From assembly GCA_052161645.1 (NCBI GenBank), contig CP197414.1: a stretch of 64,000 nt of DNA; one strand, 5' to 3'. Numbering within the stretch: position 1 is the first letter of the stretch; every line of letters starts with the position of its first letter. Shown here one piece after another: positions 1-9,890 of the stretch. The DNA comes from Laterigemmans sp052161645. GTDB taxonomy: Bacteria; Planctomycetota; Planctomycetia; Pirellulales; Pirellulaceae. The position numbers and the translations under genes were made by a program. Below the pieces are notes generated by a model. It did not search any database. It was not told the DNA's origin and worked only from the letters and a program-made list of their open reading frames with translations.

Positions 1-235
1 GCACAAATCCGCTGATGATGAAAAATAACTCGACGCCATACCCACCCAGCGAGAAGACGCCGGCGAGCGCTCTATCAAGTCCATTCATACCAGCGTACGT
101 GCGTCCTACGTTCACCCTCCATATTCCGGACAAATGAACCATTATGACAGAAAATATAGCGACAAAACGCAGGCCGTCTATTTCCGCCAGGTAAGCACCG
201 GATGTGGTTTTACGCTTAAAGCGATCGAGACGCAT
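1..235 (-). CDS. Acyltransferase family 3 (partial, N-terminus only)
   Basis: This gene enters from the left edge, so only the first 78 codons are present. The reading starts at an ATG at 235, preceded on the minus strand by AAGGAAATGA, an acceptable ribosome binding site. The translation contains EIDGLRFVAIFSV, then a His ten residues after the Arg (the R-x10-H pattern of membrane acyltransferase family 3), and then GVELFFIISGFV, the family's first membrane-segment signature. Such proteins move acetyl or other acyl groups onto surface sugars at the inner membrane. It is the most downstream gene of the minus-strand polysaccharide cluster and appears intact as far as visible. The acyl group and sugar cannot be deduced. 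Confidence 0.82.
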   Translation of the reverse strand, partial: MRLDRFKRKTTSGAYLAEIDGLRFVAIFSVIMVHLSGIWRVNVGRTYAGMNGLDRALAGVFSLGGYGVELFFIISGFV

Positions 236-571
236 TCATTTCCTTAGAGAAACCAATTTTGCTAGTTGCCCACTTGTCATATCGTGTTGACAATAAAGCA
301 GGTAACGCAATCCTTTGCTCGGGAGTGAACATTACAACTTAAAACAAGTGCACGAGGGTGTTCGCACCGTGTCATGGACCCTCAATAACTATCAAACCGA
401 TCGAGTCAAAAATGCTGCGGACCTCTACGACGAATGAAACATCATCATTAAAATCGAATCCACCATTATAAATGGCAATTCCGTAACCACGCACAAGGCA
501 AACTTGATCGCAGACGGTAACGAATGTCCAAAATTTTGCTAACAGATCGAATTAGTCCAAGGCTCGTAAAA
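236..571. other. Intergenic stretch with a possible gene remnant
   Basis: No convincing gene is seen. On the minus strand a frame stays open for about 62 codons from near 557 to a TGA at 372-374, reading in part LVRGYGIAIYNGGFDFNDD. It has a protein-like composition but no start codon or recognised family, so it may be the tail of a decayed gene. The rest is A+T-rich and without obvious signals. Confidence 0.3.
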
Positions 572-857
572 TCAGGTCCCAGATGCGTGCTTTCGGAAAA
601 CCAAAATCATTGATTTCGCCAGCGCGGCAATTCGCCCAACCCGCAAGACTTTTTCGCATGTCATTGACTGCTCTTGGAATAGCGACTTCAAGGTGGGAAC
701 CGACCAAAACTTTATGTGACCGTGATCCCACAACGCGGTAAAATGAGCGTCCATTCTTCCAGATACACTCAATGCAAGGTTCTTTAGATATCCGTGGTAG
801 GGCGTCGAAACAACGGCAACACCACCGTCCTCAAGCAGATCGGAAACACATTTTGCA

Positions 858-2579
858 CAGCAATTCCCGGTGAGGGCTGATTTTGCGGCATATTGGTATC
901 GGGAATGGCAAGGCGGTCGTTTGGGATAAAGGAGTGTGCGGATTTTGCTCGCTTGGCAGCTCATTTGGCCAGGAATTACAGCCGATCTCGTCTTTTCTCC
1001 TGCATTTTTGTGACATCGCTGCATAGCTCTATCCTTGCGCAGGCTATTTTCGACTGCGATCAACGCGTTGGAGGGACTCAACCGCCTCAGCCGGCGGGCG
1101 GCGGTTTGCAAAGGCGGCCCGAAGCGATCGCTTGGTACAAGTCCGCAAAGCTATTGAATTCAAAATGGCGAAGGTGGCTGCGGATTGTTTCCCATAAACG
1201 AATCCGACGACCCGCACGCTCCATTGCGGCATTGAAAAGACCGCAACAAGCCTCCTGGATTTGATCCACTGTGAAGGCCAGGAACATCAGCAACGCAAGT
1301 ACGGTTGTCAGATTCTGCTTTCCGTGCCCATAGTTATGTTCCAAGCGATAGCCTTGATTCTTGAGTGTATTGAACGTTTCATTCTCCACTCGCCAGCGAC
1401 AACGGCCTGCTTTCTGATATTCATACAGGCTCTTGTCACTTAGATCGATGTCTGTCACCCAACTGAATCGCTTAGTGACTCCACCCTCGACAGAATCAAA
1501 CTCATGATGCTGAAGAAAATTAACTCGCACATCGCGGTGCGTTTTATTGAGTGAGACGCCAGTAACATAACTCGTTTCGGTACTGAAGGTATTCTTAGCC
1601 GTAGCAACCTGATGCGTTTGAAGTCGGTAGTTGTCGGCATCCATCTGGGCGATGACTTGATCAAATAAATATTCATGATCGCCCGGTTTGGCACCGAGTA
1701 GGTAGTGCATCTTGTTTCGCTCTAAGTCGGCAATGTGCGGTGCATTGCTCGCCAAGCCATCTTCGATGACAAGCATGTTTAGCTTGGGGTGTTGTTTGCG
1801 TAACCGCTGCAATAAACGACCTGTCGCGTTGCGTTCGCAGTCATTTTTGGCTTTTCCGTCGCTGCGCATGATCGGCTCAACGGCCAGTGGGATAACCTGC
1901 TTTGTAATAGGATGTACCAAAACCGCTGCCACGACTTGATGGTAGTACTGCTCTTTGCCGCCGGTGCGACGAACCATGCAGTGATCACACTTGATATGGT
2001 CGGAACAGAAGTAGCCGGAACCATCAATGGCGACGAGATAGTACTGATCGTCAAAAAGCCATTGCTTGAGCTCTTTGCCTCGTTGCAGTTCCCAAAACAA
2101 GTCCGCGAACGCCTCATTGAGTGGTTCAATATCGATGCCGTCAAGGATCTCGCGCATCTGAGTATCACTGGGGACGGCATTAATTCCGAACGGTTTCTCG
2201 ATGTGCAGCTCACGGTGATGATCCTCGAAGGAGAGCATCGAGGGTTCTTTGGTGGCAAACATTGCGAAGGCGCTCATGAGCGTGTCGCTCATGGGATAAT
2301 CGCATGAGGCCTGCCTTCGTTGATCGGGAACGTCCTGGAACCTTCGCCGCAGCGTTTGGATCAATGCGTCGGCGGAAAGACCTCGTCGTGGTTTAGGTAG
2401 ATCTGCTTGGTTTCTCATCCGTGACCTCATGTTTGGGCAACTTAATACTTATTGTCGCTCATTGACCCGACGCCGAAACCCCCTCCGCAGGGCCAAGCCG
2501 CTCGTCGCGACATGCTAGCAAATCAAAGTCGCTCAAACACGAGAAAAACGGGGCCTCAGATGCTCACCGTGAATCGCTG
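858..2579 (-). mobile_element. Complete insertion sequence, 1722 bp
   Basis: The ends are 17-bp imperfect inverted repeats: CAGCAATTCCCGGTGAG at 858-874 and, on the other strand, CAGCGATTCACGGTGAG at 2579-2563 (15 of 17 identical). The element is flanked by a perfect 9-bp target duplication, CATTTTGCA, at 849-857 and 2580-2588. It carries one full transposase gene. The precise ends and intact duplication suggest a relatively recent insertion. The transposase resembles DDE transposases of the IS4 superfamily, but the exact family was not assigned. Confidence 0.92.
1087..2430 (-). CDS. DDE transposase of the 858-2579 insertion sequence
   Basis: A 447-residue protein filling most of the element. 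The catalytic Asp candidates are in VAIDGSGYF (about residue 135) and LVIEDGLASNAPH (about residue 221). A C-terminal W-R-V-E-N-E-x-F-N-x-L-K stretch (about residue 345) is followed by NQGYRLEHNYGHGK and matches the glutamate-containing signature of IS4-like DDE enzymes. A cysteine/histidine-bearing segment, CSDHIKCDHCMV, follows the first Asp and may bind zinc. No frameshift or internal stop is seen, so it may be active. The start at 2430 was chosen because it opens the frame; another Met lies five codons inside. Confidence 0.88.
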   Translation of the reverse strand: MRSRMRNQADLPKPRRGLSADALIQTLRRRFQDVPDQRRQASCDYPMSDTLMSAFAMFATKEPSMLSFEDHHRELHIEKPFGINAVPSDTQMREILDGIDIEPLNEAFADLFWELQRGKELKQWLFDDQYYLVAIDGSGYFCSDHIKCDHCMVRRTGGKEQYYHQVVAAVLVHPITKQVIPLAVEPIMRSDGKAKNDCERNATGRLLQRLRKQHPKLNMLVIEDGLASNAPHIADLERNKMHYLLGAKPGDHEYLFDQVIAQMDADNYRLQTHQVATAKNTFSTETSYVTGVSLNKTHRDVRVNFLQHHEFDSVEGGVTKRFSWVTDIDLSDKSLYEYQKAGRCRWRVENETFNTLKNQGYRLEHNYGHGKQNLTTVLALLMFLAFTVDQIQEACCGLFNAAMERAGRRIRLWETIRSHLRHFEFNSFADLYQAIASGRLCKPPPAG

Positions 2580-3139
2580 CATTTTGCATACTTTCGAGGA
2601 TAGTAAACATGCTCCACCACCTCAAGTGAAACAACGAACGGAAATAACCCATATGTCCCGGCAAGATCATCATAAGCATTACCGAGTTTTAGCTTGGGAG
2701 CTCGCTTTCCCTATTGACTAAGTGCGTCACACTGTTGTGACGCAATCCGAATCCCATTCAAAGATGGGTCCACGCCCGTGACCATCCTACCTTCTTCGGT
2801 TAAGCGAAATGCCAAAGCACCATTTCCGCACCCAAGATCAAAAATACGAGATGGGTCATACTTGCGAACTGTGCGAAATACCGATGGCCAGAGATACGCA
2901 TTACTGTGAGAGGGAAGGTTATCTCCGTAAATGTAACCTAAGTCTAAATCATCCATTAGAGAAATCCCAAGATCGGCGGAATCTAGCCGATAAAACGTTA
3001 GATGGACACCAAATTAATGGCCACGCCATAAGATAGAAAACCCCATGTATACCGATGAAGTTTTAGAGCCAACCAAATTTAGTTCATCAGGGAAGAAGTG
3101 TGATAAGAAAGCGGCGATCATTCGAGTTCTTTTTTAATG

Positions 3140-3840
3140 CTACTGCACTTTAAGCAAACGTCTCAACGCTGACATCGGCTTATGCGACCAAGGCCAGAAG
3201 TTGCTCGAATCGTTGTCGGATTTATTGTTTTTTGGTGACGCTTTGCAGATCGGCTCAAAATGATTCACGCAGCATTTCGCGGGCAATGTTACGCCTACGG
3301 TCGGCGTGAGAAGGTCGGCGGTCAGGATTGTCCCATGGTCGGTCGCTGCGGTCGACATACGCTTCAGCAGGAGCGTCCCAAGACTCCAGTTCCACCATCG
3401 TATATAGCCAGCCGCACAGATGCTAACAACCGATAATCGAATACAAATTGCGGACTTGCTGCTGGCCCGCACCCCAGATCTCTTTAACATCATGAAAGAG
3501 TTCTTCGATGCTCCCCCGATCCGAAACGATCTTCAAGATCGCTTCGGCGGTCATCTCTAAGTCGCTGCTGGCATAAGCTGCCCAATTACCTCGTCCGCTC
3601 TCCAGAAGCACCACGCGGATCGCGCCACCAAAGACTTCACTGGTCGCGACGAACGTTTAGTAGCGTCCCTCCTTCATCACGCCTCGCCAAGCGTACATGA
3701 TCGCCTTCCGACCATCTCGCCGACCGGCGCGTTCCTTCAAGCTGATGCGGTGCTTGGCATATTTGCGAGGCCGTCCAGACTGCCCCGATTCACGCGACAG
3801 AACCTCGAACAGTTTTTCATTACTGCGAAGCCGGGTTACC
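3140..3840 (-). pseudogene. Degenerate DDE transposase remnant
   Basis: On the minus strand a single frame can be followed with several stops. One segment reads GRRDGRKAIMYAWRGVM before a stop at 3657. A second reads RVVLLESGRGNWAAY and SIEELFHDVKEIWGAG, the glutamate region of an IS4-superfamily transposase, up to a TAG at about 3423. A third continues HLCGWLYTMVELESWD and RRPSHADRRRNIARE before another stop. The pieces are colinear and in the same frame, so this is the 3' half of a transposase gene broken by point mutations. Its upstream part is missing and abuts an istB fragment. It cannot make a working enzyme. Confidence 0.75.
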
Positions 3841-4037
3841 TCAATAGTGCCTTGAGCAATAAGCGGGCGGACCAGATCTTCAAGGATGCGATGACGACAG
3901 CAGCAGCGATCGACCGCTTGGTGCATCACAGCATCATCATCGAGTTGAACGTTCCGAGCTATCGGGTGGAGAAGGCCAAGCAAGCAGCGACCACCGGCAA
4001 ATCCACTACCGACGAGACACTCGACAAAACCACTTAG
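3841..4037 (+). pseudogene. istB: IstB-like IS21 helper ATPase, C-terminal fragment
   Basis: The last about 60 codons of an open frame on the plus strand read SNKRADQIFKDAMTTAAAID and then LVHHSIIIELNVPSYRVE, the C-terminal end of IstB, the AAA+ helper protein of IS21-family transposons. Everything upstream, including the Walker motifs, is missing, and the fragment is fused to the end of an unrelated, oppositely oriented transposase remnant. A TTGTCGC motif occurs twice just downstream (about 4051 and 4074) and might be the old IS21 terminus. The fragment shows that several mobile elements have landed in this spot. Confidence 0.72.
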
Positions 4038-4697
4038 CAGGGAATTCTAATTGTCGCTAAAGGGGAGAACTAATTGTCGCCGAACAGCGATGACGCCGAA
4101 GACGGGATGCGAAAGCGAACTTCGCTGAATCGTTACGCGCTGAAGTGCACCGCAGTGGCCGTCTAAACCGCGACTTACCCTAAATCTAAGGAACACGCGG
4201 CCGTGTTCCCAAAAATTGGAGTCTAATTGAAATTACCCGCAAGATGCTACAGTAATCATGTTTAGCCGATCTGCAAGCCGACTCCAAACGACGAGAAAAC
4301 CGAAAAAAATTTGCGCAACTCCTCGCCTTGGCGGCATGAGTAAATCTCAGCGCTGAGGCGTTCGCCTCAAGTGCAGCTCTAAACCCCTATCCCTAAAACT
4401 GGATCCATCTTCAATCTACAAGAGCTTTAATCTCCGATAACAACAAGTCTCGTGCAAAAAATCGGCAACAACACTTCGCAAACCGCTTATGAAGAATTCT
4501 TTTCAACCCGAATTATTCAAGAGCCTCAGAAAGCTAGCTATATTTCATCCGGAGATTTTCCGGGAAAACACACATTTACGGGCAGCTTTGTGCTTCACTC
4601 AATCAGGTGAAGCAAGGCTCGGAGCATCTGCGTGGAAAACTGCGTTAAATTCGGAGCAACAAAATGCTAGCAATTAAAGTTCTTGAATAATTCCGGT
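4038..4697. other. Intergenic region, no gene recognised
   Basis: About 660 bp between the IS remnants and the 3' end of the sulfotransferase gene. It is A+T-rich. A 62-codon plus-strand frame at 4489-4677 has no family resemblance and no convincing ribosome binding site. The left part may still include IS21 sequence. Nothing else is seen. Confidence 0.5.
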
Positions 4698-5600
4698 TCA
4701 ATTAAGGTTGCGAATTACCGCTCGAAACAAATGTGCCCTCCATCGAGATCTTGCAAACGAAATAGGACGGTAGAAAAGTGCTTGAGATGTCGCAAAACAC
4801 TTTCTGTATGCCCAATAGCGACTCGACCATTTTCTCTTTTTATGTCCAATTGTAATTATCTCGTCTAATTCACATTGCCAAGTTTTTATGCACGTTACCT
4901 CTGGCAAAAGAGCGCTCAATTCGTCTAGCATCGATCGCCATCTTTTAGCGAGGTAAAACTTCACAAACTCACTAACTTTTTCTTCTGTTCTCGTAACATT
5001 AATCCTTTCTTTAAAGGAGGGCTGTTTGATGGTAGAATCAATCTTTAAAAAACTACTAATCTTGTTGCCCCACTCCTGAGGATCTCGGGACAATTCGTCA
5101 AAGCTCAAAACTAAGACGTTATGACGTCCAAAAAAAGTTGTCCAATTTCGGTAAGTATTAGTGTAATTAGACATCCTTTCACCAATACCGAATTCCAACG
5201 ATTTCAAAATTCCAAAGTCGGTGCGTGAAATAACCTTAGTTCCTGCGAGATGCTGATACGACCATGATCGTGTAACCGCGGAAATTGATCTCTCCACTGG
5301 ATTTCGAATGCTAAATATGATCTTCAATTCTGGGATTAACGCTGCGATATTCGCTATTTCCCAAGGGTACATTGCTGAATATGCAGGCGACTTCTCACCT
5401 ATAACTTTTACGTTCGCAGCAGGCTTGTAAAGCTCGAAGAGCTTTTCAAAGTCCGCCTCGCAACGAACGTTGAAAAAGGAATTGACTTCACTGAGAAAAA
5501 AAACTTCTGGATGCGACTGAAGCAAATTTACCAGATACGTCGAAGCGCATCGCTGCCCTCCAATTGACAATACGTTTGGAAGTGATACCACATTCTGCAT
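4698..5600 (-). CDS. Sulfotransferase family protein
   Basis: A 300-residue protein with the two PAPS-binding signatures of sulfotransferases. SIGGQRCASTYLVNLL at residues 12-27 is the 5'-phosphosulfate loop with GGQRCAST in place of the more common GxxKxGTT. FSIRNPVERSISA at about residues 95-107 is the 3'-phosphate-binding segment. IGEKSPAY between them is also typical. The enzyme would transfer sulfate from PAPS to a hydroxyl, and in this setting most likely to a surface polysaccharide. A second, clearly different sulfotransferase lies at 12466-13344 in the same strand and cluster. Length and ends look normal. Confidence 0.85.
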   Translation of the reverse strand: MQNVVSLPNVLSIGGQRCASTYLVNLLQSHPEVFFLSEVNSFFNVRCEADFEKLFELYKPAANVKVIGEKSPAYSAMYPWEIANIAALIPELKIIFSIRNPVERSISAVTRSWSYQHLAGTKVISRTDFGILKSLEFGIGERMSNYTNTYRNWTTFFGRHNVLVLSFDELSRDPQEWGNKISSFLKIDSTIKQPSFKERINVTRTEEKVSEFVKFYLAKRWRSMLDELSALLPEVTCIKTWQCELDEIITIGHKKRKWSSRYWAYRKCFATSQALFYRPISFARSRWRAHLFRAVIRNLN

Positions 5601-5862
5601 TTATATTCTTCTCAAAAACTAAACTAAGTTGACGCATCTGTAACACTAAAATCGCAACCTCGAATGGCCTAGGAGGCGCTACTTAGGGCGTCAGGGAAAT
5701 GGAGTGGAGCCAAAACAGGAAACTCGCTTTGAATGACCAGACTATTCACATGAGTGGTGAACGGTGAAATGCTGTCCAGTAAGTGCAGTTCAACAACGGA
5801 GGTTTTTTCGTGAATGTAAAAAGGTTGCCGGAATCGTGTTATCATTGCGAGGAATAGCGGGA

Positions 5863-6936
5863 TCAACGGGGGCGGTAATTACTAGGCGATGCCACATTGG
5901 AATGCCGGAGAACCATAAGAATACGTTTGAGCATCGTCAAGAAACGCTCTGCTAAGATTGGTCCAAAGACGAACACAATTAACCTGTAAACGAGACTACC
6001 GACTACAACACGACCGTTAGACATTGCAGAAGCCTGGATGAAAAATGGTAAAACATCTTCCCTGTGCGCACCTTTTCGCAACCCTAATCTCGCAGTCCCC
6101 CAGAGTAACTCCGCAAACGCGTCACATACATCAGGCGGAAGTTCATCTCCGAAGCGAGCTTTCGCTAGTGATATCTGCCGACAAAAAGCCTTATAGCGAC
6201 CAGCTAATATGTCAGTGTCGCCGTCTCGGCTGCTTATCCTTGGTCCAGGATGCTGCCTATAATAGTACGTTGTTCCTTCAAAATGCTTAAAATCCACGCC
6301 GGAAAGCCATAAACGCGTGTGTAAATCCTGCTCTTGGCCTCGAGGGACTTGCGTGTCAAATCCGCCGATTGCTCTAACTCTCTCAGTCCAGTGCAATGGA
6401 GAAGCTGTTAGTGTTATCCCGCTGAGACACTGTTTCCGAGTTAAATTACCACTCGAGGTGGACATTTGCGGTTGCGCCACAGCTCTGCCGGTTTCATCTA
6501 CTGTAACTACATCGCCAAACACGGATACAGAGCGTCCCGGAATTGAACGTATCTGGTCATACTGCCGGCTAAGCACGTTCGTTGCGAGATAGTCATCGGC
6601 ATCTAAAAACTTGACCAACGTATAACTCGCCAAGCTCAAGCCCAGATTCCTCGCAACACAAGCACCGCGATTACTCTGCGCAACAAGCTTGCATTGCTCC
6701 TTAAAGGGCTCTAGTAAACTTATACTCTCGTCAGTTGATCCGTCATCTACGATAATAAGCTCGACAAAGAAACCGTTCTTCTCCTGACTAATTACGCTTT
6801 GTACACACTCAACGATAAATCGACTAGCGTTGTAGCAAGGTACGACAACAGTTATGCCGCCATCTAGCAATGGCGCCCCGCCTTTACACATATTCAGAAT
6901 GAAACCGGTTTGCAATGCTATAATAGATGTCGCCAA
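5863..6936 (-). CDS. Glycosyltransferase family 2
   Basis: A 357-residue GT-A fold glycosyltransferase. ITVVVPCYNASRFI (about residue 28) starts the nucleotide-binding domain, followed by IIVDDGSTDES, RGACVARNLGL and FLDADDYL, which carries the DxD-type metal and UDP-sugar site. The C-terminal half contains LHWTERVRAIGGFD and the EQDLHTRLWLSG segment usual in GT2 enzymes, ending with a basic tail. It would add one sugar to a growing polysaccharide or lipid-linked repeat on the cytoplasmic side. The first ATG is at 6936; a second Met at residue 16 (6891) is an alternative start. Neither has a strong ribosome binding site. Confidence 0.9.
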   Translation of the reverse strand: MATSIIALQTGFILNMCKGGAPLLDGGITVVVPCYNASRFIVECVQSVISQEKNGFFVELIIVDDGSTDESISLLEPFKEQCKLVAQSNRGACVARNLGLSLASYTLVKFLDADDYLATNVLSRQYDQIRSIPGRSVSVFGDVVTVDETGRAVAQPQMSTSSGNLTRKQCLSGITLTASPLHWTERVRAIGGFDTQVPRGQEQDLHTRLWLSGVDFKHFEGTTYYYRQHPGPRISSRDGDTDILAGRYKAFCRQISLAKARFGDELPPDVCDAFAELLWGTARLGLRKGAHREDVLPFFIQASAMSNGRVVVGSLVYRLIVFVFGPILAERFLTMLKRILMVLRHSNVASPSNYRPR

Positions 6937-7308
6937 TAAAACTCGTTATTATCAGCGCGGAGAGCAGAGGCATCGATGGATCGATTGACTTGTAGCAAGA
7001 TGTTAAAAGAAAGTAATCAGAAAGTATTTAAAACAACTGTAGAGGGGATTCCCCATATTGAACGGCATCTCCTCTGCTTGACCAAGCCACTAATTTCGGT
7101 TACTAATGATACCGCAAGTATTTCATCTAATTTAAACTATTCCGCGATCTCTACTGGAATCGCCTTTGCCTGCACAAATAGCGATATAAGCAGGCAAACG
7201 ATAAGAACGAGTTAAGGACATCTTTACAAGCGAATAAACATATTGTTTCGAAGTGAAACCAGTGGGTAACATTCAATGAAAAATAAGATCATTTCGAAAC
7301 AATGATTG
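6937..7308. other. Intergenic region, no gene recognised
   Basis: A+T-rich stretch of about 370 bp between the disrupted acyltransferase and the GT2 gene. A 79-codon plus-strand frame here has no recognisable motif and runs against the surrounding genes. It is treated as non-coding. Confidence 0.5.
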
Positions 7309-8292
7309 CTATGCTTCAGCAATAAGTTGCGTCTTCTTTCTATTTAATGACGCTGCTCGCATCATTCTCTGCAAAGGCCTCTCGAAAAAGTACGTTACCA
7401 TCGTCGCCACCAAAAGAACAGAGAACAACGAAGCAAGGAAGGCAATTAAGCTTGATGGCACGGCACCCTGGACGTAATAATAGACACTTCTCCCCAAGTT
7501 CATATGCAGCAAATACAATGGGTAGCTGATTGTCCCCAAGAACACTAGCAGCCTTGTCGATAGAATACCGTAAATTATCTTATTGCTAGTTAAAAGAAAA
7601 ACCGCTACGACTATCGAAATGAAAATCTCATCCAAGAGACTCACGTAATACGTCGCCAGAATCCCTAGTAAGATCGACCAAACGTATTTTGTTCCTTTCC
7701 TTTCAGCCAACAAATACAGCGCAATGCCGATCAAAAATAACCTTGCGTACTCTAATACGAAAAAAGTGCGAGCGCGGACAGCCATGCTTCCCAAGACGCT
7801 TGAATAAGAACTGACGAAATTTACCGTCTGGGTGGCCTCGATGACCAAGCCTAATACTGTCATAGACACAAAAACTGGAATAACAAAGCCCCTACCTTGC
7901 TTGTAATAAACCATTCCAATTATTAGATGAAAATAAAATTCGATTTCCAATGTCCAGTAAGAACCCTCTTAAGGACCTGCGATACCAAGCAGTTGCCGGG
8001 GCAACATTGTCGCATTCGCTAGGATGCTAACCAACGACACATCTCGATTGCCCCAGGGATAGACAGTCATGACGATCCCAACAGATATAGCGAGGCACAA
8101 CCAAAAGGTCGGGTAAAGTCTCATGCACCTAGCTCTTGCAAACTCGAAGGCCGATGGCTTTCCTTCAAGCGATTGGTAAATTACATAGCCGCTTAAGACA
8201 AAAAAAGCCTCTACTCCATAGTGTCCGTACTGGAATTCAAATGGCAATTCTACAGAATCTCCATATAATCGACGCGTTCCGTCGTTTGTTAA

Positions 8293-9620
8293 GCAACGCA
8301 CGGTGAATAACTGTCACGTTTTGGGATTTGCGACATAGTTCCACTTTGGCAGGAGATCATCGTAGACGATTTTTAGGTTGTCTTTCATATCTTGGGTGGC
8401 ATTCCTTCCGGTTTCAAAGATGCGTTTGATGACAGCGACGGTCGTTCGCAGTCCAGTTCTCGTCTTCGCCCCGCGCATCAGCGACACTGCCGTGTCGAGA
8501 CAATCAAACAGCATTCCACTGCACGCCCGTCCGATGTGCGGAAAGAAGCGGCGTTGGATCGGGTTGTACTTCGAACAGTACGGTGGATAGTGAGCAATGC
8601 GAATCGGCAAACCGATCGAATCACTCAGTCGCTCCAGGTCGTATTTGAAGATGTACTTGCTCGCTGAATTGCTGCCGCCCCCGTCACAAGTCAGCAGAAT
8701 CGACGTGGCGTCGGGATAACGTCGGTGGCCGATCTTGTTCCAAAAACGCCTGAACGACTCACAGGCAAATTCGCTGGTGTCGCGGTACAGTCCCAGGTTG
8801 ATATGCCCCCAATTGGCCTTCGGGTCAAAGATCCCGTGTGGAATCAGAACGCCATCGGCCTAAGAAGGAAAGTCATGATCAAACGCTTCGAACGAACGGT
8901 TGCCGCGAACTCGCCCCTTACGATACAGAAGCCCCAAATGCTCCTTCGCTTTGGTGTCGATCGAGAACCAGGGCTCGCCGGCTGTTTCGTATTGCGAGAC
9001 CAGTTCGGCGATGCGTTCAAACTGGCAGTCTCGGTCGGGATGTTCGCCGCCAGGGATGTCTTTGCGAATTTGCCGTCGACGGATTCCCGCGTTGTCGAGC
9101 CACTGAGCGATCGCGTCTTTGCCCACGGGGGTTCCCATCTTCGCCAGACGCTCCGACAGATCCTGCGGCGACAAGTCGGTGTAAATGATGTCCTCTTCGT
9201 CGGGGTCTCCGGCGGTGGGGAACTCGATGCACGCGATCAGGTTGGCTTCTTCCGGCGTTTCGGAATCGATCTTTTTTTTCGACTGGCACCAGGCCGACGT
9301 AGGCGTCCAGCCGCCGGGTCCTCCTTCAAGTGATCAAGTTCCGCGATACCCCGTTTAATCGTTCGAGTCGAAATCCTAAGCACACCGGCGATGTAAGTGA
9401 TCCCGCCATGCCCACGCTGTGTCGCTTCGATGGCAGCAAACCGCCTACCATCCTTCTCCGATAAAGTTCCAGCAAAATCACGCAAACGTTGCTCGGTCTG
9501 TGAATCGGCTCCGCGTAAACTGATGGCCATCCGTGGCTCCGCTCTGTGGGGATCGAATTGAACTCACAGCAGTCTATCCGATACGCCCCGTATCTCCGAC
9601 ACTAATTGATCGTGCGTTGC
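8293..9620 (-). mobile_element. ISAzo13-family insertion sequence, 1328 bp
   Basis: The ends are GCAACGCACG at 8293-8302 and its complement CGTGCGTTGC at 9611-9620. The similarity extends inwards for about 24 bp with four mismatches. A TAA trinucleotide flanks both ends (8290-8292 and 9621-9623) and is the likely target duplication, because removing the element with one TAA rejoins the acyltransferase frame exactly. The single transposase gene inside belongs to the ISAzo13 family by its C-terminal signature and fills nearly the whole element. Confidence 0.88.
8314..9530 (-). pseudogene. ISAzo13-family transposase with frameshift and nonsense codon
   Basis: The N-terminal frame from 9530 contains DGRRFAAIEATQRGHGG and ITYIAGVLRISTRTI, a helix-turn-helix-like segment. 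At an A8 run on the minus strand (9272-9279) the coding potential moves back by one base to a frame reading KIDSETPEEANLIACIEFP, then SPQDLSERLAKMGTPV, HPDRDCQFERI and WFSIDTKAKEHLG. An in-frame TAG at 8860-8862 precedes ADGVLIPHGIFDP and LLTCDGGGSNSA. The protein ends IRIAHYPPYCSKYNPI and VYDDLLPKWNYV, the clear ISAzo13 C-terminus. The A8-G run could support programmed -1 frameshifting, but the TAG would still block full-length product unless suppressed, so the gene is called a pseudogene. Confidence 0.82.
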
Positions 9621-9890
9621 TAAGTGAAACGCAAGCACTGACAATGCTGCGATTCCTCGGATTCCGTCAAGAGCTAAATTGCGCAATTTTGGACTTCACT
9701 ATAGTTTCCAGCTAGGCATCGGCCTTGCCGCCAGCTGAGCTGGCTTCATGCAATTCGAATTGAGAATCCAACTGTAATCCTGGTTGGGCACATCAGACAA
9801 CGACTTTCCATAAGGACAACAATGAACCTACGCGGCAGACGAATGTTCAGCATGAAAAACAATCAGGTCGATTCTCGGAACCGCTGGTCG

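Larger units (their letters stand above)
572..2956 (-). pseudogene. Class I SAM-dependent methyltransferase, interrupted by an IS element
   Basis: Two pieces of one gene flank an insertion sequence. The N-terminal piece (2956 to 2580) contains FDLGCGNGALAFRL, the glycine-rich SAM-binding loop (motif I), and later SLEVVEHVYYP. The C-terminal piece (857 to 572) continues with AKCVSDLLEDGG and STPYHGYLKN, typical of Methyltransf_23-like sugar or lipid methyltransferases. Removing the IS (858-2579) and one copy of the 9-bp target duplication restores a continuous frame of 218 codons across the junction. A separate in-frame TAG at 2711-2713 shows the gene also carries a nonsense mutation. It lies in the polysaccharide cluster, so the ancestral role was probably methylation of a sugar or precursor. 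Which lesion came first cannot be told. Confidence 0.88.
7309..9686 (-). pseudogene. Acyltransferase family 3, interrupted by an ISAzo13-type element
   Basis: The N-terminal codons lie at about 9686-9621 and read LALDGIRGIAALSVLAFHL, including the catalytic R-x10-H pattern. The frame then continues on the far side of the insertion from 8289 with TNDGTRRLYGDSVEL, GVEAFFVLSGYVIY and the later membrane segments, to a stop at 7309. Excising 8293-9620 and one TAA duplication gives 349 in-frame codons. Independently, an in-frame TAA at 7969-7971 splits LLGIAGP from EGSYWTLEIEFYFH, the second family signature. The start is unclear: the N-terminal frame has a TTG at 9686 but no in-frame ATG after the preceding stop. 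The ancestral gene would have acylated a surface sugar. Confidence 0.88.

Noticed and set aside
3657..3983. Minus-strand 108-codon frame as an intact gene
   Set aside because: Its first half is antisense to the IstB fragment and only its second half matches transposase, so it is a chimera of two remnants.
8725..9333. Plus-strand 202-codon frame
   Set aside because: It is antisense to the ISAzo13 transposase, which has the recognisable motifs.
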